Source: an uncultured Armatimonadota bacterium
GTDB lineage: Bacteria > Armatimonadota > Armatimonadia > Armatimonadales > Armatimonadaceae
Assembly (NCBI GenBank): GCA_903910385.1
Contig: CAIVZM010000029.1
Span: 62,001-126,000, forward strand
Length of the DNA: 64,000 bases
Direction: 5' to 3'
The notes beneath the pieces are model-generated. The model did not search any database. It saw nothing but the letters and a program-made list of their open reading frames with translations, and was not told where the DNA came from. Made by a program: the position numbers and the translations under genes. Position 1 is the first letter of the stretch, and every line of letters begins with the position of its first letter. Positions 53,114 to 61,736 of the stretch are shown here, one piece after another.

Positions 53114-55018
53114 ATGAAGGGGCGCCTGCGTATTCTCGCAGGCGCCTTACTTCTCTGCGCTATCGCGTTGCCGATCAGCTGGTGGGTTTTACTACGCAAG
53201 CCTACTCCGCCACCGGAGACCGCTTCCCTTGAGGTCAAGCGCAATTACTGGCGTGATCGCGTCAAGGATGACATTTCCGATATTCCTGCTTATGTCGCCC
53301 TGGGGACTACCGAGGAACGGCGCGGATACTATACCGCCGCCGTCCGCTACCTTCTTGCCGCCCGTAGTCTGGGAGCCTCCGATAAGGAGGTGAGCGGGCC
53401 GCTGGGACGCGCTCTACTTTCCCTCGCTCGTGATGATGAAGCTCTGGTCGAACTGGAAAAAGCGGCGAAGCTGAACCCAGAAAATCTGGATGCGACTCTG
53501 AATCTGGCGGGATTGTATGTCATCCAGGACAGACCGGAAACGGCGTCTTCCCTGCTCAAGAATTTTGTTTCCGCCCATGCGAACCCGACTCCGGACGAGC
53601 TTCAACGCCTTGCCTTTGCACAACGGGAATGTGGCGATAATGTCGCCGCGAAAGAGCTTGCCGAGCGGGCGCTTGCCGCTGACCCGGATAATATTCCCGC
53701 CCACAGCATCGCCGCCACTGCCTGCCTCGCCCTGAAACAGGTAGAGGAAGCCCGAAAACATACCGAAAGATTGGTCACGCTGTCGGGCGGCGATGCCAGC
53801 ATACGCTACCTGCATGGTCTGACGCTGGCGGGACTCGGTCAGGAAGACGCCGCCATCGAACAGTGGCGCAAGACTATCGAACAAAACCCGGCGGCGCTGG
53901 ATGCCTACGAACGACTCGGGGAAACCTACTATAAACGGGGCGATGTTCGTGCGGCGGCGCCGTATTTCGATGTGCTTGCCCGTCGCGCCCCGAATGTATT
54001 TACGGTCAGCCGCATGGCGGAAGTATATACCCGACTGAAAGATCGGGAACGCGCCGCGTACTGGCGGGCGGTGCAGGTCGGACTCGCCGGAGATTTTCAG
54101 GCGGCGTTGACGCTTGGTAAAATCGCCTCCGAATCAAAAGACCCCGAAATCAGCCGTCGAGGATTGCTGGCGATGGCGGAAGCGTACCGGGGATTACGTC
54201 AGAAAGAACCGTATCTGGTGACGATTAAGCAACTGACCGCCGGGGAAGGCGTTCAGGATTTTCTATTGCTTGCCAGCGCGTATCAAGAACTGGATCAGCA
54301 TGAAGACCGCACAAAGGCGCTGATACAGGCGGCGGAAAAGGCGACGGATTCCGCAAAGCCACCCATCTATTTTGCGTTGTCTCAGGCGTACAGTGTGCGT
54401 GGAATGCGGGACGAAGCCGAAAAGGCGCTGGAAGAAGCGATTCGCCTTGACCCGAAACGCGCCGCCTATCACCGGGAACTGGCGAAGACCTACTACGAAC
54501 GCCGCGCTCTGGATGGACGATTGCAAAAGGCGATCCGCTTCTGGGAAACGGCGCTGGCGCTTGATGACTCTGAGGCAAGCGACTGGCAGAATCTGGGCGT
54601 CGCGTATTCAGAGGCAGGAGAAACCGCGAAGGCCGCCGCAGCTTTGGAACATGCCATCGACCTCGAACCGGGAAGCGGTCCGACATACCGGGAACTCGGT
54701 CGCGTCTCGGCAAAGCTGGGCGATAAGGACAGCGTCCAGCGCTACAACGCCCTGTATGCAAAATTTGTCACTTTCGATCAGCAACGACAGATCCTTCGCA
54801 CTCGCGCCAATCGCCCTGGCGCTTCTGCCGCTGATTTCCTTGCTTATGGCGATTTTCTGGTCAAGATGGCCGCCCTGCCGGATGCTGCCAGCCAGTATGA
54901 ACGTGCACTCGCATTGACTCCGCAAGATAAAAAATTACGCGATAAGCTTGCCTCGCTGTATGTCCGTCTGCGCCAGCCAGAAAAACAGGCCGCTATTCTG
55001 GCGGGAGGCGGAATGTGA
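53114..55018 (+). CDS. TPR-repeat membrane protein
   Basis: From ATG 53114 (the frame extends 39 codons further without support) the 634-residue protein has an N-terminal membrane anchor (LRILAGALLLCAIALPISWW) and then at least ten TPR motifs, for example YYTAAVRYLLAARSLG, AALDAYERLGETYYKRGD, DEAEKALEEAIRLDPKRAAY and AKAAAALEHAIDLEPGSGPT. It should be an outward-facing scaffold. It starts 25 bases after the pseudopilin and overlaps the next gene by 4 bases, so all four genes form one operon. Confidence 0.88.
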   Translation: MKGRLRILAGALLLCAIALPISWWVLLRKPTPPPETASLEVKRNYWRDRVKDDISDIPAYVALGTTEERRGYYTAAVRYLLAARSLGASDKEVSGPLGRALLSLARDDEALVELEKAAKLNPENLDATLNLAGLYVIQDRPETASSLLKNFVSAHANPTPDELQRLAFAQRECGDNVAAKELAERALAADPDNIPAHSIAATACLALKQVEEARKHTERLVTLSGGDASIRYLHGLTLAGLGQEDAAIEQWRKTIEQNPAALDAYERLGETYYKRGDVRAAAPYFDVLARRAPNVFTVSRMAEVYTRLKDRERAAYWRAVQVGLAGDFQAALTLGKIASESKDPEISRRGLLAMAEAYRGLRQKEPYLVTIKQLTAGEGVQDFLLLASAYQELDQHEDRTKALIQAAEKATDSAKPPIYFALSQAYSVRGMRDEAEKALEEAIRLDPKRAAYHRELAKTYYERRALDGRLQKAIRFWETALALDDSEASDWQNLGVAYSEAGETAKAAAALEHAIDLEPGSGPTYRELGRVSAKLGDKDSVQRYNALYAKFVTFDQQRQILRTRANRPGASAADFLAYGDFLVKMAALPDAASQYERALALTPQDKKLRDKLASLYVRLRQPEKQAAILAGGGM

Positions 55019-56796
55019 CGATGCGCTGGAACTCACAAAGATATAGGTGCGTCTGTCTGGTCGCATTCCTGACAGGCGTTTCACTCGCCGGATGTCAGAG
55101 TTCTACGAACTCTCCCGCCTCCTCTGGAACCCGTATGGATGCGCCTGCGTCTGCCCCTGCCGCCCCGGCAGGAAGCGTAAAGGCATCCCTGCGCTTTACG
55201 GAAGTCGCACGGGAATCGGGAATCGATTTTACGCACGTCAATGGGGCGTATGGACGGAAACTGATGCCGGAAACGGTCGGTAGCGGAATGGCGTTCGCCG
55301 ACTTCGATGGCGATGGTAAACCGGATGTATTGATTATGAACGGGACGAATTGGCCCGGTCAGAAGCCTGTCGCCGGTACGCCGCGCCTGTATCGAAATCT
55401 GGACGGCGGAAAATTTCAGGATGTCACTGCCGGTTCGGGACTGGATAAACCTCTATACGGTATGGGCGTCGCTGTCGCCGATTACGATGGCGATGGCAAA
55501 GAAGATATGTACCTGACCGCAGTCGGATCCAACCATCTATTACACAATGAGGGCGGATTCCGTTTTCGGGAGGTGACCGCGGAAGCGGGAGTCGTCGGGG
55601 TTCCTATTGCTGGCGTCCCTCTCTCGTGGAAATGGAGCGCCAGCGCCGCATGGCTGGATTACGACCGGGATGGCGACCTCGATCTCTTCGTGACGCAGTA
55701 CGTGAAATGGACGCCGGAACTCGATCCGTTTTGCGGGCATAATGGCGTCCGTGGATATTGCCCGCCGGACAATTTCGAGGGAGCCCGTTGTACGCTTTTC
55801 CAGAACGATGGCAATGGCAAGTTCACCGATGTCAGCCGTGAGGTTGGGTTGTTCGATTGTGCGGTTGGCAAATCGTTCGGTATCGCAATCGCCGATTTCA
55901 ATGGCGATGGGTGGCCCGATATCGCTGTCAGCAACGACACCTGGGCGAATTTTCTCTTTATCAATGAGCAAGGGAAGAAATTCTCCGAAAAGGGCGTCGA
56001 GAGTGGTATCGCGTTCGCGGAAGGTGGCAAAGCCCGTGCGGGAATGGGCATCGATGTCACGGATCTGGCAAACGATGGGCGTTCCTGGATCGCTATCGGC
56101 AACTTCGCGGATGAAGGACTTTCGTTATTCGAGCAGGAAGGCGGCGACATCCTCTTCACTGACCGTGCGCCGTCCCGTGGCGTTAGCGCACCGAGCCTGT
56201 TGAATGTCACTTTCGCGGTGTTCTTCTTTGATGCCGACCTGGACGGTTTTCAGGATATTTTTGCTACCAATGGTCATGTGGACGATATTGTGGCGACATA
56301 CAAATCAATGCTGACCTTTCAACAAACGCCGCTTCTTTTACGCAACAAGGAAGGTACGGCATTTGAGGATGTCACCGGAGCATCCGGCTTTAAAGACAAA
56401 ATGGTTGGGCGTGGCGCCGCCTATGCTGATATCGACGGCGACGGCGACCTCGATATCGGCGTTGTGGATAACGGAGGACGCTTCCGTCTGTTCCGAAACG
56501 ATGTCACCGGCGCGGGGAACTGGTTGCGATTGCGGCTTGCCGGCATCGGAAAAAATCTGGATGCGCTGGGCGCGTCCGTTCGCATCGTCTCCGGCGGAAA
56601 AAAGCAAAGTCGCTACCTGAAAAGCGGAGGCGGCTTTCTTTCCGAGAGTGAGCGTGTCCTCACTTTCGGTCTGGGGGCGGAGAGTCAGGCGGAGTCCGTC
56701 ATAGTTGTCTGGCCGGACGGGAAAACGCAAAACTTTGGACTTCTTTCAGCAAACAAACTTTATACCCTCACCTATTCGGGAGAAAAACCATTATGA
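55015..56796 (+). CDS. CRTAC1-like lipoprotein with VCBS repeats and ASPIC/UnbV domain
   Basis: A 593-residue lipoprotein (lipobox LAGC after CLVAFLTGVS) started by GTG 55015, 6 bases after GGAGG. Repeated Ca-binding FG-GAP/VCBS motifs follow: MAFADFDGDGKPDVLIMNG, GVAVADYDGDGKEDMYL, IAIADFNGDGWPDIAV, AAYADIDGDGDLDIGV, forming a β-propeller. The C-terminal ASPIC/UnbV domain is clear: GKNLDALGASVRIVSGGKKQ and VIVVWPDGKTQNF. Such surface proteins probably bind ligands or partners. Overlaps the TPR gene and the next small gene by 4 bases each. Confidence 0.93.
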   Translation: MTMRWNSQRYRCVCLVAFLTGVSLAGCQSSTNSPASSGTRMDAPASAPAAPAGSVKASLRFTEVARESGIDFTHVNGAYGRKLMPETVGSGMAFADFDGDGKPDVLIMNGTNWPGQKPVAGTPRLYRNLDGGKFQDVTAGSGLDKPLYGMGVAVADYDGDGKEDMYLTAVGSNHLLHNEGGFRFREVTAEAGVVGVPIAGVPLSWKWSASAAWLDYDRDGDLDLFVTQYVKWTPELDPFCGHNGVRGYCPPDNFEGARCTLFQNDGNGKFTDVSREVGLFDCAVGKSFGIAIADFNGDGWPDIAVSNDTWANFLFINEQGKKFSEKGVESGIAFAEGGKARAGMGIDVTDLANDGRSWIAIGNFADEGLSLFEQEGGDILFTDRAPSRGVSAPSLLNVTFAVFFFDADLDGFQDIFATNGHVDDIVATYKSMLTFQQTPLLLRNKEGTAFEDVTGASGFKDKMVGRGAAYADIDGDGDLDIGVVDNGGRFRLFRNDVTGAGNWLRLRLAGIGKNLDALGASVRIVSGGKKQSRYLKSGGGFLSESERVLTFGLGAESQAESVIVVWPDGKTQNFGLLSANKLYTLTYSGEKPL

Positions 56797-57026
56797 AAAA
56801 AGAAATGCCTGCTGGTATCATCCTTGGCGCTGTTGTGCTGGCGCTCGCTATCGTCGGTTACATCATTTATCAGGGCGTCAAAACCCCGGATGTGTCTGTG
56901 CCGGATTCCACCCAGATGCGGAATCGCATGGTGCAAAAGTATCAGGGCGGCTCATCCCCCTCACCGGGATCGGCGCCCACTCGCCCGGCTTCGTCCGCCC
57001 CGGCGCCTCCGGCGCCCAAGCCGTAA
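56793..57026 (+). CDS. Small single-TM protein with Pro/Ala tail, 77 aa
   Basis: A 77-residue protein with one membrane helix (AGIILGAVVLALAIVGYIIY) and a Ser/Pro/Ala-rich external tail. Its ATG overlaps the CRTAC1-like stop (ATGA), and a strong terminator follows, so it is the last gene of the pseudopilin-TPR-CRTAC1 operon. It may anchor or link the other products. No family recognised. Confidence 0.8.
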   Translation: MKKEMPAGIILGAVVLALAIVGYIIYQGVKTPDVSVPDSTQMRNRMVQKYQGGSSPSPGSAPTRPASSAPAPPAPKP

Positions 57027-57043
57027 GTCGTAAATAACCTCAG

Positions 57044-57096
57044 AAAACGCGCTTCGCCCTATCATCACTATGCGATAACAGGGCGAAGCGCGTTTT
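57044..57096 (+). terminator. Terminator of pseudopilin operon
   Basis: A 17-bp stem, AAAACGCGCTTCGCCCT with its complement at 57080-57096, encloses a 19-base loop and is followed by TTTCT. It also faces the convergent gene at 57101. Confidence 0.92.
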
Positions 57097-57100
57097 TTCT

Positions 57101-57385
57101 TTACCGATCTTCCTCGATGCTTCCCGTCAACCCACCTTCCCGCATTCCCGCCTCGTTCAGGGGGTAACGTTCCTGATCGATTTCATTATCGGCATCCGAC
57201 TCCGGAAAAATGTCTGGTGGCGGCGCATCGGCAGGGTCTCGCTGTTCATTAGAATAGGGGGCATAGTTGCGCCGTTCAGACACGGGCGGTTCCACAGGTG
57301 GTTCGACGACGGGCGTTACCACACCTCGCTGCCCGGTGACCGGGATATCATCAATATCGTTCGACTGCGCTTCGCTCGTGATCAT
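57101..57385 (-). CDS. Hypothetical acidic protein, 94 aa
   Basis: A short, highly hydrophilic frame rich in Pro, Glu and Asp (VTPVVEPPVEPPVSERRNYA, then a disordered-looking acidic tail), started by ATG 57385 behind AAAGGAA. It lies beside the terminator of the convergent operon. Coding is plausible because of the ribosome site, but nothing identifies a function. Confidence 0.5.
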   Translation of the reverse strand: MITSEAQSNDIDDIPVTGQRGVVTPVVEPPVEPPVSERRNYAPYSNEQRDPADAPPPDIFPESDADNEIDQERYPLNEAGMREGGLTGSIEEDR

Positions 57386-57468
57386 TTCCTTTCGACATAC
57401 GGAATTGTTCGTTCCCTTTACCTACCGTTGTCGGACAGGAAAAGCGCGGCGTTTTCACTGACATAGGC

Positions 57469-57873
57469 TTATCCAAGCGAAGGGCGTTTCCGTTGATTGG
57501 CGACGATCCCGAGTTCCGTCACAACGCAACCCAGTATGCCGATGCCATAGTATGCGAAATCCCACACAGAAAAGACGGAGCCAAGGATTAGCTTACCGGG
57601 CAATGTGGCGCGAAGCGTATCGATCCAGGGCGCATGGAAAAGCTGGCTGAACTCGATAACCGCAGAAAACAGGGACGCATACCCGGCGATAGCGCGAATC
57701 GAAGCGCGGGGAAGCAGTAAGGCGAACATCAGATAGATCAGCGCCGCCCAGAGCGCATCCCCGGCGATTTTATACCCCATGCCGGGAAACATCGTCCGTA
57801 GTTTATGCGCCAACAGGCCAGTGACCAGAACGCCCGTAGCGGCAACCAGATACCCGAAAGACGAGCGGTTCAC
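57469..57873 (-). CDS. DUF2809-like small membrane protein
   Basis: A 134-residue protein with four membrane segments (LVAATGVLVTGLLAHK, GDALWAALIYLMFALLLP, IAGYASLFSAVIEFSQLF, FAYYGIGILGCVVTEL) and the DUF2809 pattern GDALWA. Its start overlaps the end of the SGNH hydrolase gene by 4 bases, so the two are translationally coupled. Function unknown. Confidence 0.82.
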   Translation of the reverse strand: MNRSSFGYLVAATGVLVTGLLAHKLRTMFPGMGYKIAGDALWAALIYLMFALLLPRASIRAIAGYASLFSAVIEFSQLFHAPWIDTLRATLPGKLILGSVFSVWDFAYYGIGILGCVVTELGIVANQRKRPSLG

Positions 57874-58844
57874 CGTTTCCCGCCGCCGCCCGCGAAAGGT
57901 TCGGATTGGACCGTGTGCCAGACAACCTGCTGAATGATTCGCGCCGTCGTCGGATCAAGATCACCGTAGGGAGTTGTCGGCAGACCAACGGGGTCCTGTC
58001 GATACATCGTCGCGAAAAAGGTGCAGGCGGTCATGTAAGAACCGTACACATTCAAGTGGATGCCGTCCCGATAGAACTGGTAGATCGATTTGTAGCCAGG
58101 GACTCGTCCCGCCCGCATTTCGCTGTCCAAATTGTCCATCGTTTGCCCGACTGGAATGAGCAGGGCAGGCTTTCGCATCTTCGGGTTAGCGTCCCGAACG
58201 CCGCGCAGAACCTGCTCGAAGTAGGATTTCGTTTCGTTGGAACCATCCCAACCGCCGGTATATTTCGCCATCCACTTGGTGTGATAATCGTCCACTTCGC
58301 CCAGCGGAATGCCGGAACCGGGCCTGCGCGGATCATAGTCGTTCTTATCGTAGGCGAACCCTTTCCCGTTTCGGGTGATACGAGGCCAGCGGGAGTAGAT
58401 ATAGATTTGAACGTCCGGATTCTTCGCCACCGCAAGATTCACGATTTTCTGAATCGTGGATAAATCGCCTTCGTCGTTATCGTTGACTAAAAATCGGTCG
58501 AAGGGCTGGACGGTGATCATATCCCAGGCGTAGTTTTTGAGGGCTTCCTGCGTCGCGCCAAAGGGTGATTCCGTGAATCCGGTTTTTTCGCGCCAGAGCA
58601 AAAAGAGCGGCGATCCAGGGATCATATGCCGCCCCCATATCTGGTTGATCCCCCGACTTTTCGCCAGTTCCTTCAAGCCGTTGTAGTTGACCGTATCGGT
58701 CACGCTATTGCCGATGAAATAGACGCGAACATTCCGACCAATTAGTCTCTCCTGAAATGCGGACTGCGCCGCCGGAGCCCCTGTCCATTCCAGTAAGCCA
58801 TTGAAGAGACTGCGCCGACTTAATTTGTCCCGTGAGTTCAGCAT
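57870..58844 (-). CDS. SGNH-fold hydrolase, 324 aa
   Basis: The GDSL/SGNH signature is visible with modified block I: VYFIGNSVTDTVNYNG (Ser nucleophile) near residue 46, and block V RDGIHLNVYGSYMTA with the catalytic Asp and His. Substrate unknown; such enzymes often deacetylate sugars or hydrolyse carboxylic esters. A short twin-Arg-like stretch (KLSRRSLFNGL) precedes, but a cleavable signal is not clear. The gene lies between a 15-bp minisatellite and the DUF2809 gene, downstream of the six-hairpin glycosidase, with which it may share a transcript. Confidence 0.85.
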   Translation of the reverse strand: MLNSRDKLSRRSLFNGLLEWTGAPAAQSAFQERLIGRNVRVYFIGNSVTDTVNYNGLKELAKSRGINQIWGRHMIPGSPLFLLWREKTGFTESPFGATQEALKNYAWDMITVQPFDRFLVNDNDEGDLSTIQKIVNLAVAKNPDVQIYIYSRWPRITRNGKGFAYDKNDYDPRRPGSGIPLGEVDDYHTKWMAKYTGGWDGSNETKSYFEQVLRGVRDANPKMRKPALLIPVGQTMDNLDSEMRAGRVPGYKSIYQFYRDGIHLNVYGSYMTACTFFATMYRQDPVGLPTTPYGDLDPTTARIIQQVVWHTVQSEPFAGGGGKR

Positions 58845-58890
58845 TTCGTTTTGTGTAAATCTTCCGGATATCTTCTATCGGGTCATTTAT

Positions 58891-58978
58891 AGAGTCATCG
58901 CGCATAGAGTCATCGCGCATAGAGTCATCGCGCATAGAGTCATCGCGCATAGAGTCATCGCGCATAGAGTCATCGGGG
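58891..58978. repeat. 15-bp minisatellite (five and a half units)
   Basis: Units AGAGTCATCGCGCAT at 58891, 58906, 58921, 58936 and 58951 are identical and a partial sixth begins at 58966. They fill the gap between the glycosidase stop and the SGNH start. On the minus strand one frame reads repeated DDSMR after an ATG at 58989; because it overlaps both neighbours it is not called as a gene. Copy number should vary between strains. Confidence 0.95.
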
Positions 58979-60910
58979 TAGAGCGACAACGTGCGTTTCT
59001 CCCGGAGACGCTATGCGATCATATAAGATCGTTTCGTCTGGCGTAGTGACGATGATGCGTTCCTTCTCCTGTACGCGTTCCACGCCGACGTTAAAGACGC
59101 ATCCGAACGCATGGATGTTTCGAAGCCACATCGACGGCCATTTTTCCGGCAGTCGCGGCGTTATCTGAAACGACCGAAGCCCGGTAGGAACCATACCGAA
59201 AATACCTTCGGTGAAGATGCGGCAATACAGCGCCGACTCCGCCGAAAGATGCGCCTGACCGCCTTCGGGATACGCCTCCACCGGATAGGGTACATGCTCT
59301 CCGAGTAACCGCCGCCGTGAGTACGCTTCCAGATAATCCAGAGCGATCTCTGTCGCGCCAGCAAAAAAGACGCCTCGCAGGGCGTAAAGCGTGGATCGAT
59401 CCCAGAATACTTTGTCTCCGGCTTCTGTTGCTAACCCGTCGGGCGTCCAGAGTCGGGGCGAGAATAATGCGGCAATTGTTCCGGAGGTTCGGGGCGTTTC
59501 GATGCCGAAGCATAACGGCAGGCAAATCCATGCCCGTAGGGTCTCATTTCCTTCATAGTAGCGGTAGGTCTCGAATCCTTCAACCATCCCGCCGAAGTAG
59601 GATTCGATGGCGGCGGCAAGATGGTCGGCGCGGGCGTCATAGTCGGCTGCGTCTTCCGATTTGTTGAGAGAACGGGCAAGGTCGGCGGCGCGTCGGTACG
59701 CGTCGTAAGCGAGGCACGAGGTGGAAAGGTTCGCGGTCCCGGTTGGAAAGCGGCCCTCCAGTTCATCGGTGTCGGATTCGACGACCCCTTGCGCATTTGT
59801 TTTACGTTTACAAAATTCCAAACACCACGAAATAGAGGGGTACAGTTCTTCGGCAATCGCTTTATCCCCGGTCGATAGAGCGAACCGACTGGCGCCGCCT
59901 GCATACATCGCGGCATCGCCCCGGTCACCGCCCGCGTGGTAGGGAATCGTCCCTTCCATTTCAAGGGAAGTCGGGATCGGTTTGTATTCCGTGGTCATAT
60001 AGGAAGCGAAGTTGCGATAGGCGGTCAAGGCGGCGATCTTCGCGTCCTCGTCGCCGAGGTATCCAAATAATGGCCCGGAATACTCGCACTGATCGTTGTT
60101 CCAGATTCCGCCGTAGTACCGCCCGCCGCCCGGCGAATGCACCAACCCCATCTTCGTCTCGAACAGCGATTCCGCCGCCCGCAATTTCGCAAAGGCGAAC
60201 GCACTGTTCAGGATGAGGTCGGGAGTGTCGATTCGCAAACACGTATCTCGAAGAACCGCGACCTGACTCCTGCGCTGGGAATGTTCGCGGTCACTTTCCA
60301 CTGCGTTCCAGAGAGAAGAAGCTTCAGAGCTTATCGCCGCCCCGAAGATTTGCGTATAAACGGAACTGTCGCCAGCGGTTATCGTTTCCGGTTGTTTCTC
60401 GGGGCTCCGGTTTTCGATCAAATATTCTCCATAGACTCCGGTGAATCGGTCCGAATATTCTGGGAAGATGACTTGAAGGGAAATGTCGGATGCGGATTGG
60501 TTCCGCACTGTCCAGTCTTCAAGGACAGCGCTCAAGTCTTTCGATGGATAAATCGTGCGTTCGATGATGGGCGCTCCCTCGTTCGGGGCGTCGTAGATAA
60601 CCCGAAAAACGCCATCGAAACGGATTTCGCGGACGGAAGTAAGAGGAAGAGGAACACCATTCGAGAAAAATTCGGCATCCTCGCTGTACGTTCGGCGCAG
60701 GTAGCCGCGTACATCGGTAGCGTCCGTGCGGAGCATAGGCCAGATGACTTCACGGGCGACGGTGAGACGGCGGTTTTCATCCACGCCATAGCGCACGATG
60801 ACGCTGACCTTGCGCCCGCTCATCTCGATGTGGTCTTCGTGCGGCAGATTCGCATCGTTCGCCACATCCCAGATAATACTATCGCCCTCGATTTTCCATC
60901 GATCCGCCAT
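58970..60910 (-). CDS. Six-hairpin glycosidase-superfamily protein
   Basis: A 646-residue protein with an N-terminal β-sandwich (about 1-200) and an (α/α)6 barrel (about 215-590), the arrangement of GH families such as 15, 37, 63, 78 and 116. Barrel landmarks include GIWNNDQCEYSGPLFGYLGD, with an acidic pair typical of a catalytic Asp, RGDAAMYAGGASRFALSTGD, and VFWDRSTLYALRGVFF. A short C-terminal β-part follows. No signal peptide, so it acts on imported sugars. The exact family cannot be fixed by eye. It is upstream of the SGNH hydrolase on the same strand. Confidence 0.82.
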   Translation of the reverse strand: MADRWKIEGDSIIWDVANDANLPHEDHIEMSGRKVSVIVRYGVDENRRLTVAREVIWPMLRTDATDVRGYLRRTYSEDAEFFSNGVPLPLTSVREIRFDGVFRVIYDAPNEGAPIIERTIYPSKDLSAVLEDWTVRNQSASDISLQVIFPEYSDRFTGVYGEYLIENRSPEKQPETITAGDSSVYTQIFGAAISSEASSLWNAVESDREHSQRRSQVAVLRDTCLRIDTPDLILNSAFAFAKLRAAESLFETKMGLVHSPGGGRYYGGIWNNDQCEYSGPLFGYLGDEDAKIAALTAYRNFASYMTTEYKPIPTSLEMEGTIPYHAGGDRGDAAMYAGGASRFALSTGDKAIAEELYPSISWCLEFCKRKTNAQGVVESDTDELEGRFPTGTANLSTSCLAYDAYRRAADLARSLNKSEDAADYDARADHLAAAIESYFGGMVEGFETYRYYEGNETLRAWICLPLCFGIETPRTSGTIAALFSPRLWTPDGLATEAGDKVFWDRSTLYALRGVFFAGATEIALDYLEAYSRRRLLGEHVPYPVEAYPEGGQAHLSAESALYCRIFTEGIFGMVPTGLRSFQITPRLPEKWPSMWLRNIHAFGCVFNVGVERVQEKERIIVTTPDETILYDRIASPGETHVVALPR

Positions 60911-60994
60911 GTTCGTCCACCTTACTTTTGTGCAGGGGCATTCTACGTCTGCCCTGCGTTTCCTCGCATTTTACCTTTTTATTCTGATAAGCAT

Positions 60995-61044
60995 TTGAGC
61001 ATTCCCTGCGCCAGCGTGGTCGTATTCTCCGTAATAGGTCAGGT
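60995..61044 (-). pseudogene. Possible remnant of the SGNH (61.7-63.2 kb) 3' region
   Basis: On the minus strand 61032-60997 reads PITENTTTLAQG then diverges, versus PSRENATTLAQGIP near the end of the SGNH hydrolase at 61.8 kb. About 24 of 30 core bases match, and several differences are silent third-base changes, so coding homology is likely. It sits on the far side of the VapBC pair from the hydrolase. The fragment is too short to be certain. Confidence 0.5.
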
Positions 61045-61137
61045 ATAGTTTGATTCCTGCTCGCTTACGACTTTATCTCTCACTACAGTTTAGCAGGAAA
61101 ATACCCTACAGCGGTATAATCCCAACAGGAAACGAAA

Positions 61138-61374
61138 ATGCTGACGAAAGCGCCAATAGAAATTCTGGAAGAACGGATCGCTCGGTTAGAGGATAAAATC
61201 AGCGAGGTCGAAGAACGTCTCGTAAACGCATCGCAAAACGCGGTTCCGAGAAAGCGCGGATGGCGCTCTATCATTGGCGTCTTCGCCGATTCGCCGGATT
61301 TTGACCAGGCAATCCAAATCGGGCGGGAGTGGCGTAATGCCGACCGTCCTTTAGATGACACCACCAAATCATAG
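61138..61374 (+). CDS. VapB-like antitoxin, 78 aa
   Basis: A 78-residue frame started by ATG 61138 after AGGAAAC, with TATAAT about 18 bases upstream of the start. It begins with a coiled-coil stretch (IEILEERIARLEDKISEVEE) and ends with the GWRSIIGVFADSPDFDQAIQ segment that resembles the toxin-wrapping tails of antitoxins paired with VapC. It ends at the base before the VapC ATG. Family assignment rests mainly on the neighbour. Confidence 0.72.
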   Translation: MLTKAPIEILEERIARLEDKISEVEERLVNASQNAVPRKRGWRSIIGVFADSPDFDQAIQIGREWRNADRPLDDTTKS

Positions 61375-61733
61375 ATGCTGCGTATCCTTGATTCCGACCA
61401 TATGAGTGTTTTGGAGCGCGGTGGCGCTCCAGCATTGCCGCTCGCTCTCAAATTAGAAACCGTCCCGGATGAGGAAATCGTTACCACAATAGTCAATTAC
61501 GCAGAGCAATGTAAAGGATGGTTGGCAGTCACCGCTCGGGCGAAAGGTGAGGTATTGATACGAGCGTATCTCCAATTGGGCCAGCATCTGGAAGTTTACA
61601 CTGCTATGGATATTCTCTCCTATGACGTCCGCGCTCATGCGATTTTTCAATCCCTTCAGGCGCAAAAGATCCGAATCGGGACGCAGGATTTGAAAAAGTC
61701 CCCAATCTTCTGATTGAGGACTGGACTATCTAA
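61375..61733 (+). pseudogene. VapC toxin with internal deletion and frameshift
   Basis: The frame starts as a PIN-domain VapC RNase: RILDSDHMSVLERGGA (first catalytic Asp), VNYAEQCKGWLAV (Glu), then FDxx-like DILSYDVRAHAIFQSLQAQK and IRIGTQDLKK. Normal VapCs of this type then have about 25 residues with another catalytic Asp before a tail like VPNLLIEDWT. Here the open frame stops at 61713 after SPIF, but the next frame reads VPNLLIEDWTI and a TAA at 61731. So the central-to-last block has been deleted and the frame lost. The toxin should be inactive. Confidence 0.85.
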
Positions 61734-61736
61734 GCC

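Noticed and set aside
58705-58989. A 94-codon minus-strand frame with repeated DDSMR
   Set aside because: It is the translation of the 15-bp minisatellite and overlaps both the end of the glycosidase gene and the start of the SGNH gene; no independent coding evidence.
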